DNA from: Candidatus Thiodictyon syntrophicum | GTDB lineage: Bacteria > Pseudomonadota > Gammaproteobacteria > Chromatiales > Chromatiaceae | Direction of reading: 5' to 3' | Assembly (NCBI RefSeq): GCF_002813775.1 | Contig: NZ_CP020370.1 | Location: 1,393,501 to 1,457,500, forward strand | DNA: 64,000 nucleotides | In this document: piece by piece, positions 8,252 to 16,131 of the stretch | How positions within the stretch are numbered: position 1 is the first letter of the stretch | Layout: each line of letters begins with the position of its first letter | Program-made: the position numbers and the translations under genes | Notes under the pieces: generated by a model | The model's input: the letters and a program-made list of their open reading frames with translations, nothing else | What the model was told of the DNA's origin: nothing | Database searches by the model: none

Positions 8252-9382
8252 TCACCCCACCCTGATCGTCTCCCCATACCCGGTCATCTCCAGATACCCC
8301 CGCCCGACCTCCCGGCCATCCTCCTGCGCCCGCACCGCGCCTTCCCAATAGACGGTGCCGGTGGAGCGGCGGCTGTCGAGTTCCTGGTCGTCCATGAGGG
8401 GTGCGAGCCGCAGGGTCCGGGTGCCGATCCGCACCCGCCACTCGATCGGGTACTCAATGCCGGTGCGCGGCGAGCGCCAGCGGCGCAGCGGCTCGAAGGC
8501 GACGGCATCCGGCGGCAGTGCCTCGGCAGCCCCCCCGGCCGGTCTTAGGGTGGCGGCGGACCAGATGGATTGACCCGCGGCGCCGCGCATCCGAAAGGCC
8601 ATCAGGGCGCTGCCGTCATTGAGGTTCAGGGCCATCCAGTCCCAGCCCTTGGCGCCGGGGGGCAGGTACTCGCTCGACCATTCGTGGTCCAGCCAGGCCA
8701 GGCCGGTCACGGCTTGGCGGCGGCCGTCCAGCGTCACGGTGCCGCTGACCTGCAGGTGCGGGCGGCTGTAGTAGTAGCTGGCATTGCTGGGATCGGGGGC
8801 CTTGCGGCTGAACCCGGCGGCGCCGTTGAGCATCGGCGGGCCGTCCGGGACCAGCGTCAGGTCATAGCCGAATCCATCGCCGTCGATCCGCGCCCGATAA
8901 CGGTCCGCGTCCTGCTCGAAGCGCCAGTCGCCGACCCAGACCCCGGTCTGTCCGGTCGCGCACCCGGCGCGGCCCAGGCCGACCCGGGCGGCGCGCTGGT
9001 CGTGGCGCAGACGCCCCAGACGCGGGTCGGCGATGGCCGCGTGGGCGAGGATCAACTGGCGCGGCGCGAAGGCGCTGGGGTTGTGCTCCCCGATACCGGT
9101 GCGCACGCGAAAGAAAGTGCTCTGGAAGCCCAGCGGGCTGCCGTCCGGCAAGGTCAGCCAGCCGGTGGCGTACCACCACTCGGTGCGAAAGCCCGGGTGG
9201 GCGCCGTGGTCCGACGGGAAGCTCAGGGTGCGGCCGGGGAGTACCGGGTCGAAGACGACCGGCGGGGTCTGATCCGATTCCGAGGCCCGATTCGACTCCG
9301 GGACCTGGTCCGGCTCCGGTGCCGCCGCGGCCCGCAAGACCGGCAGGCTGGCGAGCGTGATAAGGAGGGTGCGTCGATTCAT
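8252..9382 (-). CDS. AttH-like lipocalin-domain protein (CrtC-like fold)
   Basis: 376 residues. N-terminal signal peptide MNRRTLLITLASLPVLRAAAA (a twin Arg is present; Sec or Tat undecided). The mature part has the AttH/CrtC double-lipocalin signature: FPSDHGAHPGFRTEWWYATG near residue 55, QLILAHAAI, and GLAWLDHEWSSEYL in the second half. Members act as periplasmic or outer-membrane-associated carriers working with AttEFG-type ABC exporters; some relatives are carotenoid hydratases. Start at 9382 (MNRRT) is preferred to an ATG five codons upstream because the signal peptide follows directly. The ABC permease and ATPase genes lie upstream on the same strand, separated by 296 bp of inserted repeats. 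Confidence 0.83.
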   Translation of the reverse strand: MNRRTLLITLASLPVLRAAAAPEPDQVPESNRASESDQTPPVVFDPVLPGRTLSFPSDHGAHPGFRTEWWYATGWLTLPDGSPLGFQSTFFRVRTGIGEHNPSAFAPRQLILAHAAIADPRLGRLRHDQRAARVGLGRAGCATGQTGVWVGDWRFEQDADRYRARIDGDGFGYDLTLVPDGPPMLNGAAGFSRKAPDPSNASYYYSRPHLQVSGTVTLDGRRQAVTGLAWLDHEWSSEYLPPGAKGWDWMALNLNDGSALMAFRMRGAAGQSIWSAATLRPAGGAAEALPPDAVAFEPLRRWRSPRTGIEYPIEWRVRIGTRTLRLAPLMDDQELDSRRSTGTVYWEGAVRAQEDGREVGRGYLEMTGYGETIRVG

Positions 9383-9404
9383 CGCTCTAGACTTCAATGG
9401 CCGT

Positions 9405-9491
9405 GAGCCCCGAAGGGGCGTGACATACCAGCCCAGGGCAACGCCCTGGGTTGACCGTGCAATTCAGGCCAGCCCTGTAAGGGCGTGACAT
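9405..9491. repeat. Dispersed palindromic repeat (family R1), copy 3
   Basis: Same unit as at 689-774, in the same orientation, including CCCAGGGCAACGCCCTGGG and GGGCGTGACAT. Inserted between the AttH-like gene and the permease gene, directly beside the R3 element. Confidence 0.85.
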
Positions 9492-9514
9492 CAAGGGGTG
9501 GGGCCGTAACCCCA

Positions 9515-9676
9515 AGAAAGAGTATTCGGCCGCAAATGAACGCGAATAAGCGCAAATAAATCGGCTGGTTAGGCATCGTCGCGGGCGTCACCCGGACGAT
9601 GAACCTGCAGCAAAGGCGAGTCTTTGATTATTTGCGTCAATTTGCGTTCATTTGCGGCTAAAACTGCTTTTCCTGG
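9515..9676. repeat. Inverted-repeat element with ATTTGCG arms (family R3), copy 1
   Basis: About 160 bp. Outer arms CCGCAAATGAACGC and its inverse near 9646-9660, with tandem ATTTGCG-type words. The interior CAGCAAAGG and GGTTAGGCATCG words recur in a full-length copy in the same orientation at 59139-59301. No open frame; MITE-like. Confidence 0.85.
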
Positions 9677-9678
9677 GA

Positions 9679-12195
9679 TCACCAGTCCTCCCGCACCGCC
9701 AACACCGCCTCCTGCCGCATCGCCTGGCGGCCGGCGAGCACCGCGGCCAGGGCCGCCAGGGCGGTCAGGGCGGCGGCGAACCAGGCGAGCGAGCCCCAGG
9801 GGACCCGCAGGTCCATGCTCCAGTGGAAGCTCTGCCGATTGACGACCTCGATCAGCACCAGGCCGATGGCCCCGCCCGCCAGCAGGCCGCCGAGTACCCC
9901 GACCCCGGCCGCCAGGGCCCCCTCCAGGGCGAGCATCCAGCCGATCTGGCGGCGCGTCAGGCCCAGGTGGCGCAACATGCCGAATTCGCGCCGCCGCGCC
10001 GCCGCCAGCGCCGCGAAGCTGGCCGCCACCCCGGCCAGGCCGATGCCCACCGCGACCGCCTCCAGCAGATAGGTGACGGCAAAGGTGCGATCGAAGATGC
10101 GCAGCGTGATGCCGCGGATCAGCCCCGGCTGGGCGGTCTCCAGCGCGCCCGGCCCGGCCGCGGCCTTGAGCGCCTCGGCCACCTGATCCGCCGCGGCACC
10201 GGGGGCCAGGTCGATGGCCGCATCGCTCGCCAGGGGGTCGCCGGTGAGACGCCGATAGTCCCCCAGGTCGATCATCACCGTCCCGGTCTGGCGCGCATAG
10301 TCGCGCCAGACACCGGCTACATGCAGGGCGACCGGCCGCCCGGCGAGCGGCACCTCCACCCGTTGGCCGGGCCGCCAGCCGTAGAGGTCCTGCACCGCCT
10401 CGGAGACCCAGATGGCCGGCTCGCCGCCGCCGGGTCGGGTCGCCCCGACCAGGGGCAGTTCGTGCCCGTCGGCGGACACCGGCCGGGCCAGCAAGGCGAC
10501 CGGCGCCTGCCCGGGGGCCAGGCGCAGGCTGTCGTGGCGCGTGAAGCGCACCTCCCCGACCCCGGGCACGGCCCTGATCCGCGCCTGCAGCGCCTCATCC
10601 AGATAGCCGCTGGTCTGGACCTTGCCGGGGCGCAGGTAGAGGTCGGCGGGCAGGACCTGGTCCAGCCACTCGTCGACCGAACCGCGGAAGGAGGCGACCA
10701 TGATCGCCATCGCCGCCGCCAGCGCGACGCTGGTCAGGACCCCGGCCGCCGCCACCACCGCGTGCCCGGGTGCGGCGCCGAGCCTGGCCGCGGCGAGTCG
10801 CGCCGACACCGGGCCGCGCCGCGGCAGCAGCCGGGCGACGCCGGCGGCCAGCACCGGCAACAGCATCACGGCCCCCGCCAGCAGGCACACGACCGCCAGA
10901 TAGCCGCCCAGCGGCAACCCGTTCACGGGCGCGATCCAGCAGGCGGGGAGGCTCGCCGCCACCAGGGCCAGCCCCAGGCGCGGGTGCCCGTGACCGCCCA
11001 GCAGGGCCGCCTCGTCGCCCGCCTTGAGCGCCTGGGCCGGCGACACCGTGGCCGCCTCGCGCGCCGGCAGCCAGGCGCCGGCGACGCCGGCCAGCACGCC
11101 CAGCGCCACATAAAGGGCCGTGACCCCCGGTTGGAACTGGAGCCGCGGCGTCAGCCCGGAAAAATACCCGGCGCCCAGGTCCCCGCCCAGGACCGCCAGC
11201 AGCCCCCAGGCCAGGCCATGACCCAGGGCCACGCCAAGCAGGCCCCCCGCCAGCCCCACCAGCGCGCCCTCCGCCACCAGCCAGGCGAAGAGGTCGCGCC
11301 GCGCCAGGCCGATGGCGCGCAGAAAGGCGAACTCGGTGCGGCGGCGTACCACCGAGAGCGCCTGGGCCGAGAAGACGAGGAAGCCGCCGGTCAGGAGCGC
11401 AATGGCCGCGAGCATGGTCAGATTGACCCGGTAGGCGCGCGACAGGTTGGCCGCCTGGTCCTCCGCGGCCCTGGGTTCCTCGATCAGCACCCCGGCCGGC
11501 AGCAGGGCCTGCAGGGCGGCCTGCGCCGCACCCGGTGCGACCGACTCGGCCAGCCGCAGGTCGATGCGCGTGAGCAGCCCGAGCTTGGCGAACCGCGCCT
11601 GCACGGCGGCGATGTCCATCACCGCCAGTCGGCGGTGGTCCGGGCTGCCCGGCAGGTCGCCGGCGATGCGGACCTCCAGAGATTCGGTACCGGCGTGCAA
11701 CTGGAGCCGCTCGCCCGTCTTGAGACCCAGGGCGTCCTGTGCTGCCGCGCTGAGAAAGAGGCTGTCCTCGGCCAGGGCGGCGAGCGACCCCGCGTCCCTG
11801 CCCGCATCCGCAGCGGCTGCCTCCGCCGGCCGGGGCAGCAGGGCCGGTGTGACGGGCGCCAACCGGAATACATCGACCCCGAGTAACTGCAGCGACTCCA
11901 GCCGCCCCACGATCTGCGCATCCACCTCGACCACCGGGCTTGCCTCCGCGACCTCGGGGCGCGCGGCGAGCCGGGCATAGAGTGCCTCGTCGAAGCCCCC
12001 ACGCGGCCCCACCACCTGCAGGTCCGCCTCACCGGCCATGGTGCGCAGGCCGCGGCCGAACTCGGTCAGCGCCGCCTCGTGGACCGCCTGCACCGCCATG
12101 CCCAGCGCGACCCCCAGGACGATGGCGATCAGCGAAAACAGGGTCGCCACCCGCCGCCGGGCGAGCGAGCCGAGAAAGACCGGCGCCAGCCTCAC
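9679..12195 (-). CDS. ABC transporter permease with two FtsX domains (AttFG-like fusion)
   Basis: 838 residues, inner-membrane permease that combines two FtsX-type halves in one chain. N-terminal membrane anchor (RVATLFSLIAIVLGVALGM, residues 14-32), a periplasmic MacB-type domain, three membrane segments near 265-400, a second anchor near 480-510 (VVAAAGVLTSVALAAAMAI), another periplasmic domain and three final segments. This is the arrangement of LolE/MacB-superfamily exporters with duplicated permeases. The GTG start at 12195 overlaps the stop of the ATPase gene by four bases (GTGA). Together with the AttH-like gene downstream it forms an AttEFGH-like system; substrate unknown, plausibly a lipid or lipoprotein-like molecule. 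Confidence 0.87.
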   Translation of the reverse strand: MRLAPVFLGSLARRRVATLFSLIAIVLGVALGMAVQAVHEAALTEFGRGLRTMAGEADLQVVGPRGGFDEALYARLAARPEVAEASPVVEVDAQIVGRLESLQLLGVDVFRLAPVTPALLPRPAEAAAADAGRDAGSLAALAEDSLFLSAAAQDALGLKTGERLQLHAGTESLEVRIAGDLPGSPDHRRLAVMDIAAVQARFAKLGLLTRIDLRLAESVAPGAAQAALQALLPAGVLIEEPRAAEDQAANLSRAYRVNLTMLAAIALLTGGFLVFSAQALSVVRRRTEFAFLRAIGLARRDLFAWLVAEGALVGLAGGLLGVALGHGLAWGLLAVLGGDLGAGYFSGLTPRLQFQPGVTALYVALGVLAGVAGAWLPAREAATVSPAQALKAGDEAALLGGHGHPRLGLALVAASLPACWIAPVNGLPLGGYLAVVCLLAGAVMLLPVLAAGVARLLPRRGPVSARLAAARLGAAPGHAVVAAAGVLTSVALAAAMAIMVASFRGSVDEWLDQVLPADLYLRPGKVQTSGYLDEALQARIRAVPGVGEVRFTRHDSLRLAPGQAPVALLARPVSADGHELPLVGATRPGGGEPAIWVSEAVQDLYGWRPGQRVEVPLAGRPVALHVAGVWRDYARQTGTVMIDLGDYRRLTGDPLASDAAIDLAPGAAADQVAEALKAAAGPGALETAQPGLIRGITLRIFDRTFAVTYLLEAVAVGIGLAGVAASFAALAAARRREFGMLRHLGLTRRQIGWMLALEGALAAGVGVLGGLLAGGAIGLVLIEVVNRQSFHWSMDLRVPWGSLAWFAAALTALAALAAVLAGRQAMRQEAVLAVREDW

Positions 12196-12845
12196 CCGGC
12201 GAGCCCCGCGGCCGTCAGGTGCAGCACCCGGTCGGCGGTCTGCGCCCCCGCCGGCGAATGGGTCACCAGGATGCCGATCGCGCCCGCCCCGCGGATGCGC
12301 GCGGCGAGCAGGGCGAGCACCATCGCCGCGTTGGCCGGGTCCAGGTTGCCGGTCGGCTCGTCCGCCAGCACCAGGCGCGGGCCATGGACCAGCGCCCGCG
12401 CAATCGCCACCCGTTGCAGTTCACCGCCGGACAGCTCCCGCGGCCAACTCCCCGCGCGTCCACCCAGCCCCACGGCCTCCAGCAGCTGCTGCGCCGGTCC
12501 CGCCGCCGCCGCGCCGCTGTGCCCTTGGAGCCACAGCGGCAGGGCCACGTTCTGCAGCACCGTGAGGTGGGGCAGCACATGGAAGGCCTGGAAGACAAAG
12601 CCCAGCTTGTCGCGCCGCAGCCGCGTCAGCGAATCCTCATCGAGGTCGGCGTAGTCGGCCCCGTCGAGCGCCAGCCGCCCGCCGTCGGGCCGGTCCAGCC
12701 CGGCGATCAGATTGAGCAGCGTCGACTTGCCGACCCCGGACTCGCCGACGACGGCCACATACTCGCCAGGGCGCAGGCGCAGCGAGAGGTCCTGCAGCAC
12801 GCGGCGGCCGTTGAACTGGCGGGAGAGGTTGGCGATTTCGAGCAT
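12192..12845 (-). CDS. ABC transporter ATP-binding protein (LolD/AttE-like)
   Basis: 217 residues. Walker A GESGVGKST (about residues 35-43), Q-loop VFQAFHV, signature LSGGELQRVAIARA, Walker B LVLADEPTGNLD and the switch His in VTHSPAG. The EPTGNLD sequence and size are typical of the LolD/MacB/FtsE group that powers FtsX-type permeases. The ATG at 12845 (MLEIANLSRQF) is the family start; 36 longer codons upstream are not conserved-looking. First gene of the exporter operon, overlapping the permease start by four bases. Confidence 0.92.
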   Translation of the reverse strand: MLEIANLSRQFNGRRVLQDLSLRLRPGEYVAVVGESGVGKSTLLNLIAGLDRPDGGRLALDGADYADLDEDSLTRLRRDKLGFVFQAFHVLPHLTVLQNVALPLWLQGHSGAAAAGPAQQLLEAVGLGGRAGSWPRELSGGELQRVAIARALVHGPRLVLADEPTGNLDPANAAMVLALLAARIRGAGAIGILVTHSPAGAQTADRVLHLTAAGLAG

Positions 12846-12991
12846 GGGGCGGGTGGGGCGGCGGTTGGCGGAGCGGTTCCAGTCACCCGGATGTGGGGGC
12901 GATCGGGCAGCCCGGAAGGCAGGCGCGTTTGCGCGGGGGCGACCGATCCGCACGGTGCACCCTGCAGCGACCGGATCTTCTCACGCGCCGG

Positions 12992-13053
12992 GCGTCGTTG
13001 TTGTTGTCGTAATCGAACAATCCGATCACGACAACGACAACGACAACGACCAG
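12992..13053. repeat. Inverted CGACAA hexamer array B
   Basis: Left arm GTCGTTGTTGTTGTCGTAAT, right arm CACGACAACGACAACGACAA with about 3.7 CGACAA units from 13029. Flanks (GCAGCGACCGGATCTTC before, GTACCCGGGATCTCG after) recur around array C at 29493-29586, so B and C are copies of one element of roughly 150-200 bp. Lies in a divergent intergenic region. Confidence 0.88.
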
Positions 13054-13117
13054 GACAGCGTACCCGGGATCTCGGTCACCACATCAGTTCTGATCGCACC
13101 CGCGTTCCGCCCGGCCC

Positions 13118-13148
13118 TTGACACCCGCACCCCTCCCGGGCTTAGGCT
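13118..13148 (+). promoter_or_regulatory. Possible sigma-70 type promoter for the DUF1640 gene
   Basis: TTGACA at 13118-13123 and TAGGCT at 13143-13148, spaced 19 bases (longer than the usual 17). A strong ribosome binding site AGGAG follows at 13166-13170, seven bases before the ATG at 13177. Plausible but only a sequence match. Confidence 0.35.
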
Positions 13149-13385
13149 GCCCAAGCAGCCACACCAGGAGCGAACCATGACCGCCATCACCTTCGACACC
13201 CTCAAGTATGCCGAGCGCCTGGAAGCGGGCGGATTTCCTCCCCAGCAAGCCAAGGCCGAAGCACAAGCCCTGGCTGATGTGCTGTCCTCATCTTAAGGTG
13301 GCCAGCGCGCGCGACATCGAGCGCCTGGAGGGGAAAATCGACCTTTTGCGCAATGATCTGGACGCCAGGATAACGCTGCTTCGCA

Positions 13386-13393
13386 GCGACTTG
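13386..13393 (+). repeat. Target-site duplication, left copy
   Basis: GCGACTTG, identical to 14557-14564, directly abutting the terminal inverted repeats of the IS1-like element. Eight bases fits IS1-type insertion. Confidence 0.92.
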
Positions 13394-14556
13394 GGCACTG
13401 GTTCAGTTTAATTCCTGTTTACAAGACATTGAAATATATGTAATATATCTAGTTCGGCGCGGGTTTCCGTCACTTTTTGAATAAGTGAGAACTTCTTGAA
13501 CGGACAATGGACATGCCCTCATTGCAATTCACAGAATTGTCGGCATCACAAGACGTATCAAACCGGTCATAACGGTACGCGTTTGCTGTGGCGATGTCAA
13601 AGTTGCAATAGGCTCTTTTCCGAGACCAAAGCCACCCTTATCGAGGGGCTCAGGAAACCGACCAGCTTCATCATTCAAGTGCTCAAAACGCGCACTGAGG
13701 GGATCGGCTTGAACGCCGCCTGCCGGGCCTTCGCGATTGCGAAGAATACGTTGCTCCTATGGGAGCGTCGCCTGGCCGATTGCAAGGATGTGCTGGTCAT
13801 ATATGCCCTGACGCACACCTTTATTGAGCAACTGATCGAAGGTGATGAGCTTTATACGAAAGTGAATAGGAATGTCCCCCCGGAGGATTGTGAAGGCTGG
13901 ACGATCGTACTGATGGAAAGGGCAAGTCGATTTATCTGGGCGCTTCAGTGCGGGAAAAAGGATCGCAGCCTATTTTCATATGCCATACAAATACTTAGAG
14001 ATGTCATCCTGCGTACTGGCGATGTCACTCTAGTCACCGACGGGGAACGTCGGTATGGCAATCTCCTGTTTGAAATTTGCCACGAAGTATTGCGAACCGG
14101 AAAACGCGGCCGCCCACCGAAAGTGCTTCGTCGCGGTGTGAAGGTGCGCCTTAAGAATAAAGGGAAAGGAACTGATAGAACGGGGCACTCGCGTCCCAAA
14201 TACGAAACCCCTCATCCGGAGCATCCAGAAACCGATCAAGATGTGACGCCAGCCGATATTCATGCTAATCATTTGGAAGCATCGAACGCTTCATTTCGGC
14301 GAAAGAATTCTGCTTATCGCCGCCGAACGAATACGTACGCGAAGAGCATTTCTGGTTTGCAAAGAACATTGGATATGTTGTGGATTGTCCATAACTTTAT
14401 TCGCAGCCACTTCACGACAAAACAGGTTCCTGCGGTGGCTCTGGGGATTCTCCAGCAGGGACTCTCGTGGGATGAGGTCCTTAGAGTTCGACAGCCCAGG
14501 TTATAAAAATACTACAAAAACATAAGGATAAGGAAGAACCAAACTGAACCAGTGCC
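13394..14556 (+). mobile_element. IS1-like insertion sequence, complete (1163 bp)
   Basis: Bounded by perfect 16-bp terminal inverted repeats, GGCACTGGTTCAGTTT at 13394-13409 and its complement at 14541-14556, and flanked by the 8-bp duplication GCGACTTG. It carries one transposase gene on the plus strand and interrupts the DUF1640 gene. Base composition is clearly more AT-rich than the surroundings, which suggests recent acquisition. Perfect ends and duplication indicate little decay since insertion. Confidence 0.93.
13496..14506 (+). CDS. IS1-like DDE transposase
   Basis: 336 residues in a single frame. N-terminal zinc ribbon TCPHCNSQNC then CQSCNRLF (cysteines at residues 7, 10 and 35, 38 approximately), followed by a helix-turn-helix-like segment (GIGLNAACRAFAIAKNTLL). 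The catalytic part has EGDELYTKV near 120, VTLVTDGERRYGNL near 180 and ANHLEASNASFRRKNSAY near 260, matching the D-D-E pattern of IS1-family enzymes with fused InsA/InsB functions. The only plausible start is TTG at 13496, since an in-frame stop lies six codons upstream; GTGAG precedes it as a weak ribosome site. IS1595 relatives are the alternative assignment. Confidence 0.82.
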   Translation: MNGQWTCPHCNSQNCRHHKTYQTGHNGTRLLWRCQSCNRLFSETKATLIEGLRKPTSFIIQVLKTRTEGIGLNAACRAFAIAKNTLLLWERRLADCKDVLVIYALTHTFIEQLIEGDELYTKVNRNVPPEDCEGWTIVLMERASRFIWALQCGKKDRSLFSYAIQILRDVILRTGDVTLVTDGERRYGNLLFEICHEVLRTGKRGRPPKVLRRGVKVRLKNKGKGTDRTGHSRPKYETPHPEHPETDQDVTPADIHANHLEASNASFRRKNSAYRRRTNTYAKSISGLQRTLDMLWIVHNFIRSHFTTKQVPAVALGILQQGLSWDEVLRVRQPRL

Positions 14557-14564
14557 GCGACTTG
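14557..14564 (+). repeat. Target-site duplication, right copy
   Basis: GCGACTTG, identical to 13386-13393, immediately after the right inverted repeat of the IS1-like element. Confidence 0.92.
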
Positions 14565-14755
14565 ACCGGCAAGTGCACACTGCTTCAATGGATGCTCGGC
14601 CTGATGTTGGCCGGCGTGGCTTCGCTGGTCATCAAGTCGTTCTTCTGAGGCTCGACGCCCGCACCCCTTCCGGGCTGCGGCCGAACGACCGAGGGCCGGG
14701 TGAGGGGAGCGCCCACCGAGGGTGGGCGGCAGGCGATCGGTTGGTGCGCTGACCG

Positions 14756-14980
14756 TTGGACGAACTGGCCCGACAGTTGATCACGCTGGAGCTGGCCGTG
14801 CCCGGTCTCTATGCAACCGCGCTGTGGCTGGTGGCCGCCGAAAAGGCGACGGTCGCCGCCAGCCCCGGACTCTATGCCGCCCTGGCCTGCTGGGGTCTTG
14901 CCCTGGTGCCCGCTCTCGTGACACCGCTCGAGAGACTGGGCAAGTATTCGAGCCTTTTTTATCAGTTACATAGCGCTTAG
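14756..14980 (+). CDS. Short hydrophobic fragment of unknown family
   Basis: About 60 residues read well from a TTG at 14756: LDELARQLITLELAVPGLY followed by a hydrophobic helix (AALACWGLALVPALV). It looks like the amphipathic start and first membrane helix of a small membrane protein, then runs into an inverted-repeat element at 14918, so the tail is not native. Fragment or pseudogene; no family recognised. Confidence 0.3.
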   Translation: MDELARQLITLELAVPGLYATALWLVAAEKATVAASPGLYAALACWGLALVPALVTPLERLGKYSSLFYQLHSA

Positions 14981-15118
14981 TCGTGATACGGTTTCGAGAG
15001 AAAAGCGCCGAAAATTGCTATTTTGTGCCGATTTCGCCCCGATTTCGCCTCGGGGCGCTGAGCAATCTCTATGATTTACCATAGCATAATACTTTCACAG
15101 TCTCTCGAGCGGTGTCAC
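14918..15118. repeat. 201-bp element with 21-bp perfect inverted ends
   Basis: 14918-14938 is an exact inverse of 15098-15118 (core GTGACACCGCTCGAGAGACT). With two mismatches the arms extend ten bases further inward. The interior is AT-richer than its surroundings and holds a second stem (CGCCCCGATTTCGCCTCGGGGCG). It ends both the hydrophobic fragment on the plus strand and the truncated HEPN-like gene on the minus strand. The half-site GTGACACCGCT recurs in the palindrome at 15213-15238. Confidence 0.75.
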
Positions 15119-15406
15119 GCCTGTGTCAGGCGCTGTGCGCCGCGAGGCCAGGGCGCTGATCGCGACCGTGGCAAGCGCCCGTTGGTCCGGGCCGCACAGC
15201 GGCCAACACATGGGTGACACCGCTGCAGCGGTGTCACCAGCGCAGAGTCCCGAGAGCGCCTCGAGCTGGCCCCGCCCCGCAAGCCTGGCGGCCTGCGCGC
15301 CGCGCTCTCCCGGCTGGTCGGGCGCATCGGCAAACTTCTTCGCATCAGGCGGCTCGGATTTCAGCGGCTTTCCGGGGCCGCACAGGTTATCAAACGCCGA
15401 GGGCAT
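15095..15406 (-). pseudogene. Truncated partner gene of the nucleotidyltransferase (HEPN-like start)
   Basis: The first about 30 residues (MPSAFDNLCGPGKPLKSEPP onward) look like the start of a HEPN-type helical protein that commonly follows winged-helix nucleotidyltransferase genes. After that the reading becomes Ala/Arg-rich and crosses two GTGACACCGCT palindromes, ending in the inverted-repeat element, so the conserved HEPN core (RxxxxH) is missing. Its start overlaps the end of the nucleotidyltransferase gene by 17 bases, the expected spacing for an MNT-HEPN pair. HEPN identity is inferred from context and this short N-terminus. Confidence 0.45.
15213..15238. repeat. 26-bp perfect palindrome
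   Basis: GGTGACACCGCTG followed by its exact inverse. Shares the GTGACACCGCT half with the ends of the 14918-15118 element. Located inside the truncated HEPN-like frame, probably a further repeat insertion. Confidence 0.8.
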
Positions 15407-16025
15407 CTTGTCCTCCCATCAGCCAGATCTTGGGCTGCGACAACACGCGCGTGACAAAGGCGTTATCGTCGCTCAACCGCGCGGCCAAATCCGCGCGCGA
15501 TAAGATCGTCGGGTTCACCGTCCGGCCCAGACGGGCGCTGGCGCCCTCCAGCGCCCCATAGGCATCGGCGTAGCTCAGCGTGTCGCTGACCAACATCAGA
15601 TCGATATCGCTGGTCGCGGTGTCCTGTCGTTTGGCCACCGACCCAAACACAAAGGCGGCGTCGATCCGCGGCGCTAACGGCTGTAAGGCCGCACGCAGGG
15701 GCTCCGCCAGGCCGACCGTCTTCTGGGCGAGCCCGCACAGCTCTGCGAATACGGGCGAGTCCGGGTTGGCCTGGTAATGCTTGCGGTTGCCGACGGGACG
15801 GACGCTCAGCAGCCCGCCGTGGGCCAGGCGCGCCAACTCGCGCTGCACGGCGCCCGAGCCGCAGCCCGCCAAGCCGATCAGTTCCGTGGCGTAAAAACTC
15901 CGATCAGGCTGGCCGAACAAGAGCCCCAGCACCCGCTGCTGGGTGCCGGTGAACAGTGCGTCAGCAAGGCCCGCGCCGCGCGGCGCAGATGGCGACTTCG
16001 AGGCGGCTGGAGATTTTGTGCCCAT
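15390..16025 (-). CDS. Winged-helix nucleotidyltransferase (MNT-type)
   Basis: 211 residues from the ATG at 16025; two upstream ATGs (16040, 16061) would add up to 12 residues. Residues about 15-90 form an ArsR-like winged helix (TGTQQRVLGLLFGQPDRSFY, then GCGSGAVQRELARLAHGGLL). Residues 115-165 are a minimal nucleotidyltransferase: FVFGSVAKRQDTATSDIDLML, with the GS motif and DxD metal site. In MNT-HEPN modules such a protein acts as antitoxin by AMPylating its HEPN partner. Here the partner is truncated, so the pair is probably inactive. A palindrome at 16027-16046 lies at the start and may be an autoregulatory operator. Confidence 0.75.
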   Translation of the reverse strand: MGTKSPAASKSPSAPRGAGLADALFTGTQQRVLGLLFGQPDRSFYATELIGLAGCGSGAVQRELARLAHGGLLSVRPVGNRKHYQANPDSPVFAELCGLAQKTVGLAEPLRAALQPLAPRIDAAFVFGSVAKRQDTATSDIDLMLVSDTLSYADAYGALEGASARLGRTVNPTILSRADLAARLSDDNAFVTRVLSQPKIWLMGGQDALGV

Positions 16026-16026
16026 A

Positions 16027-16046
16027 TTGGGTATGAGCATACCCAA
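16027..16046. promoter_or_regulatory. Palindrome at the nucleotidyltransferase start, possible operator
   Basis: TTGGGTATGAGCATACCCAA has 8-bp perfect arms (TTGGGTAT/ATACCCAA) around GAGC. It lies directly upstream of the ATG at 16025 of a gene whose product has a winged helix. A related GGTATAC follows. Autoregulation is inference. Confidence 0.45.
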
Positions 16047-16110
16047 AATAGGTATACACAAACAAGCCCCCGGCTGCGATTTGTCTGAAAAATACTTAAC
16101 AATTAGCCCC

Positions 16111-16131
16111 GTAGGGTCCGCTGTGCGGACC
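16111..16131. repeat. GTAGGGTCCGC palindrome (family R5), single copy
   Basis: GTAGGGTCCGCTGTGCGGACC, with internal stem GGTCCGC/GCGGACC. Other copies at 24924-24983, 26192-26215 and 53185-53356. Confidence 0.8.

Larger units (their letters stand above)
13177..14648 (+). pseudogene. DUF1640 coiled-coil membrane protein, frameshifted and split by an IS
   Basis: Pieces of one about 105-residue DUF1640 protein, a family with an N-terminal helix, a coiled coil and a C-terminal membrane anchor. Residues MTAITFDTLKYAERLEAGGF onward read from 13177; after LADVLSS the frame stops at 13294 but the next frame continues with LKVASARDIERLEGKIDLLR, so a one-base frameshift near 13290 is present. The coding sequence then runs into the IS1-like element at 13394. 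On its far side, from 14565, the same frame resumes as TGKCTLLQWMLGLMLAGV and ends at 14648 with the membrane anchor. Joining at the 8-bp duplication GCGACTTG restores the frame through the IS site, leaving only the frameshift. Confidence 0.82.

Noticed and set aside
9652-11886. Long open frame (744 codons) on the plus strand
   Set aside because: Antisense to the ABC permease, whose domains and GTGA coupling are clear. High GC at third positions creates such shadows; the product is Gln/Arg/Gly-rich without motifs.
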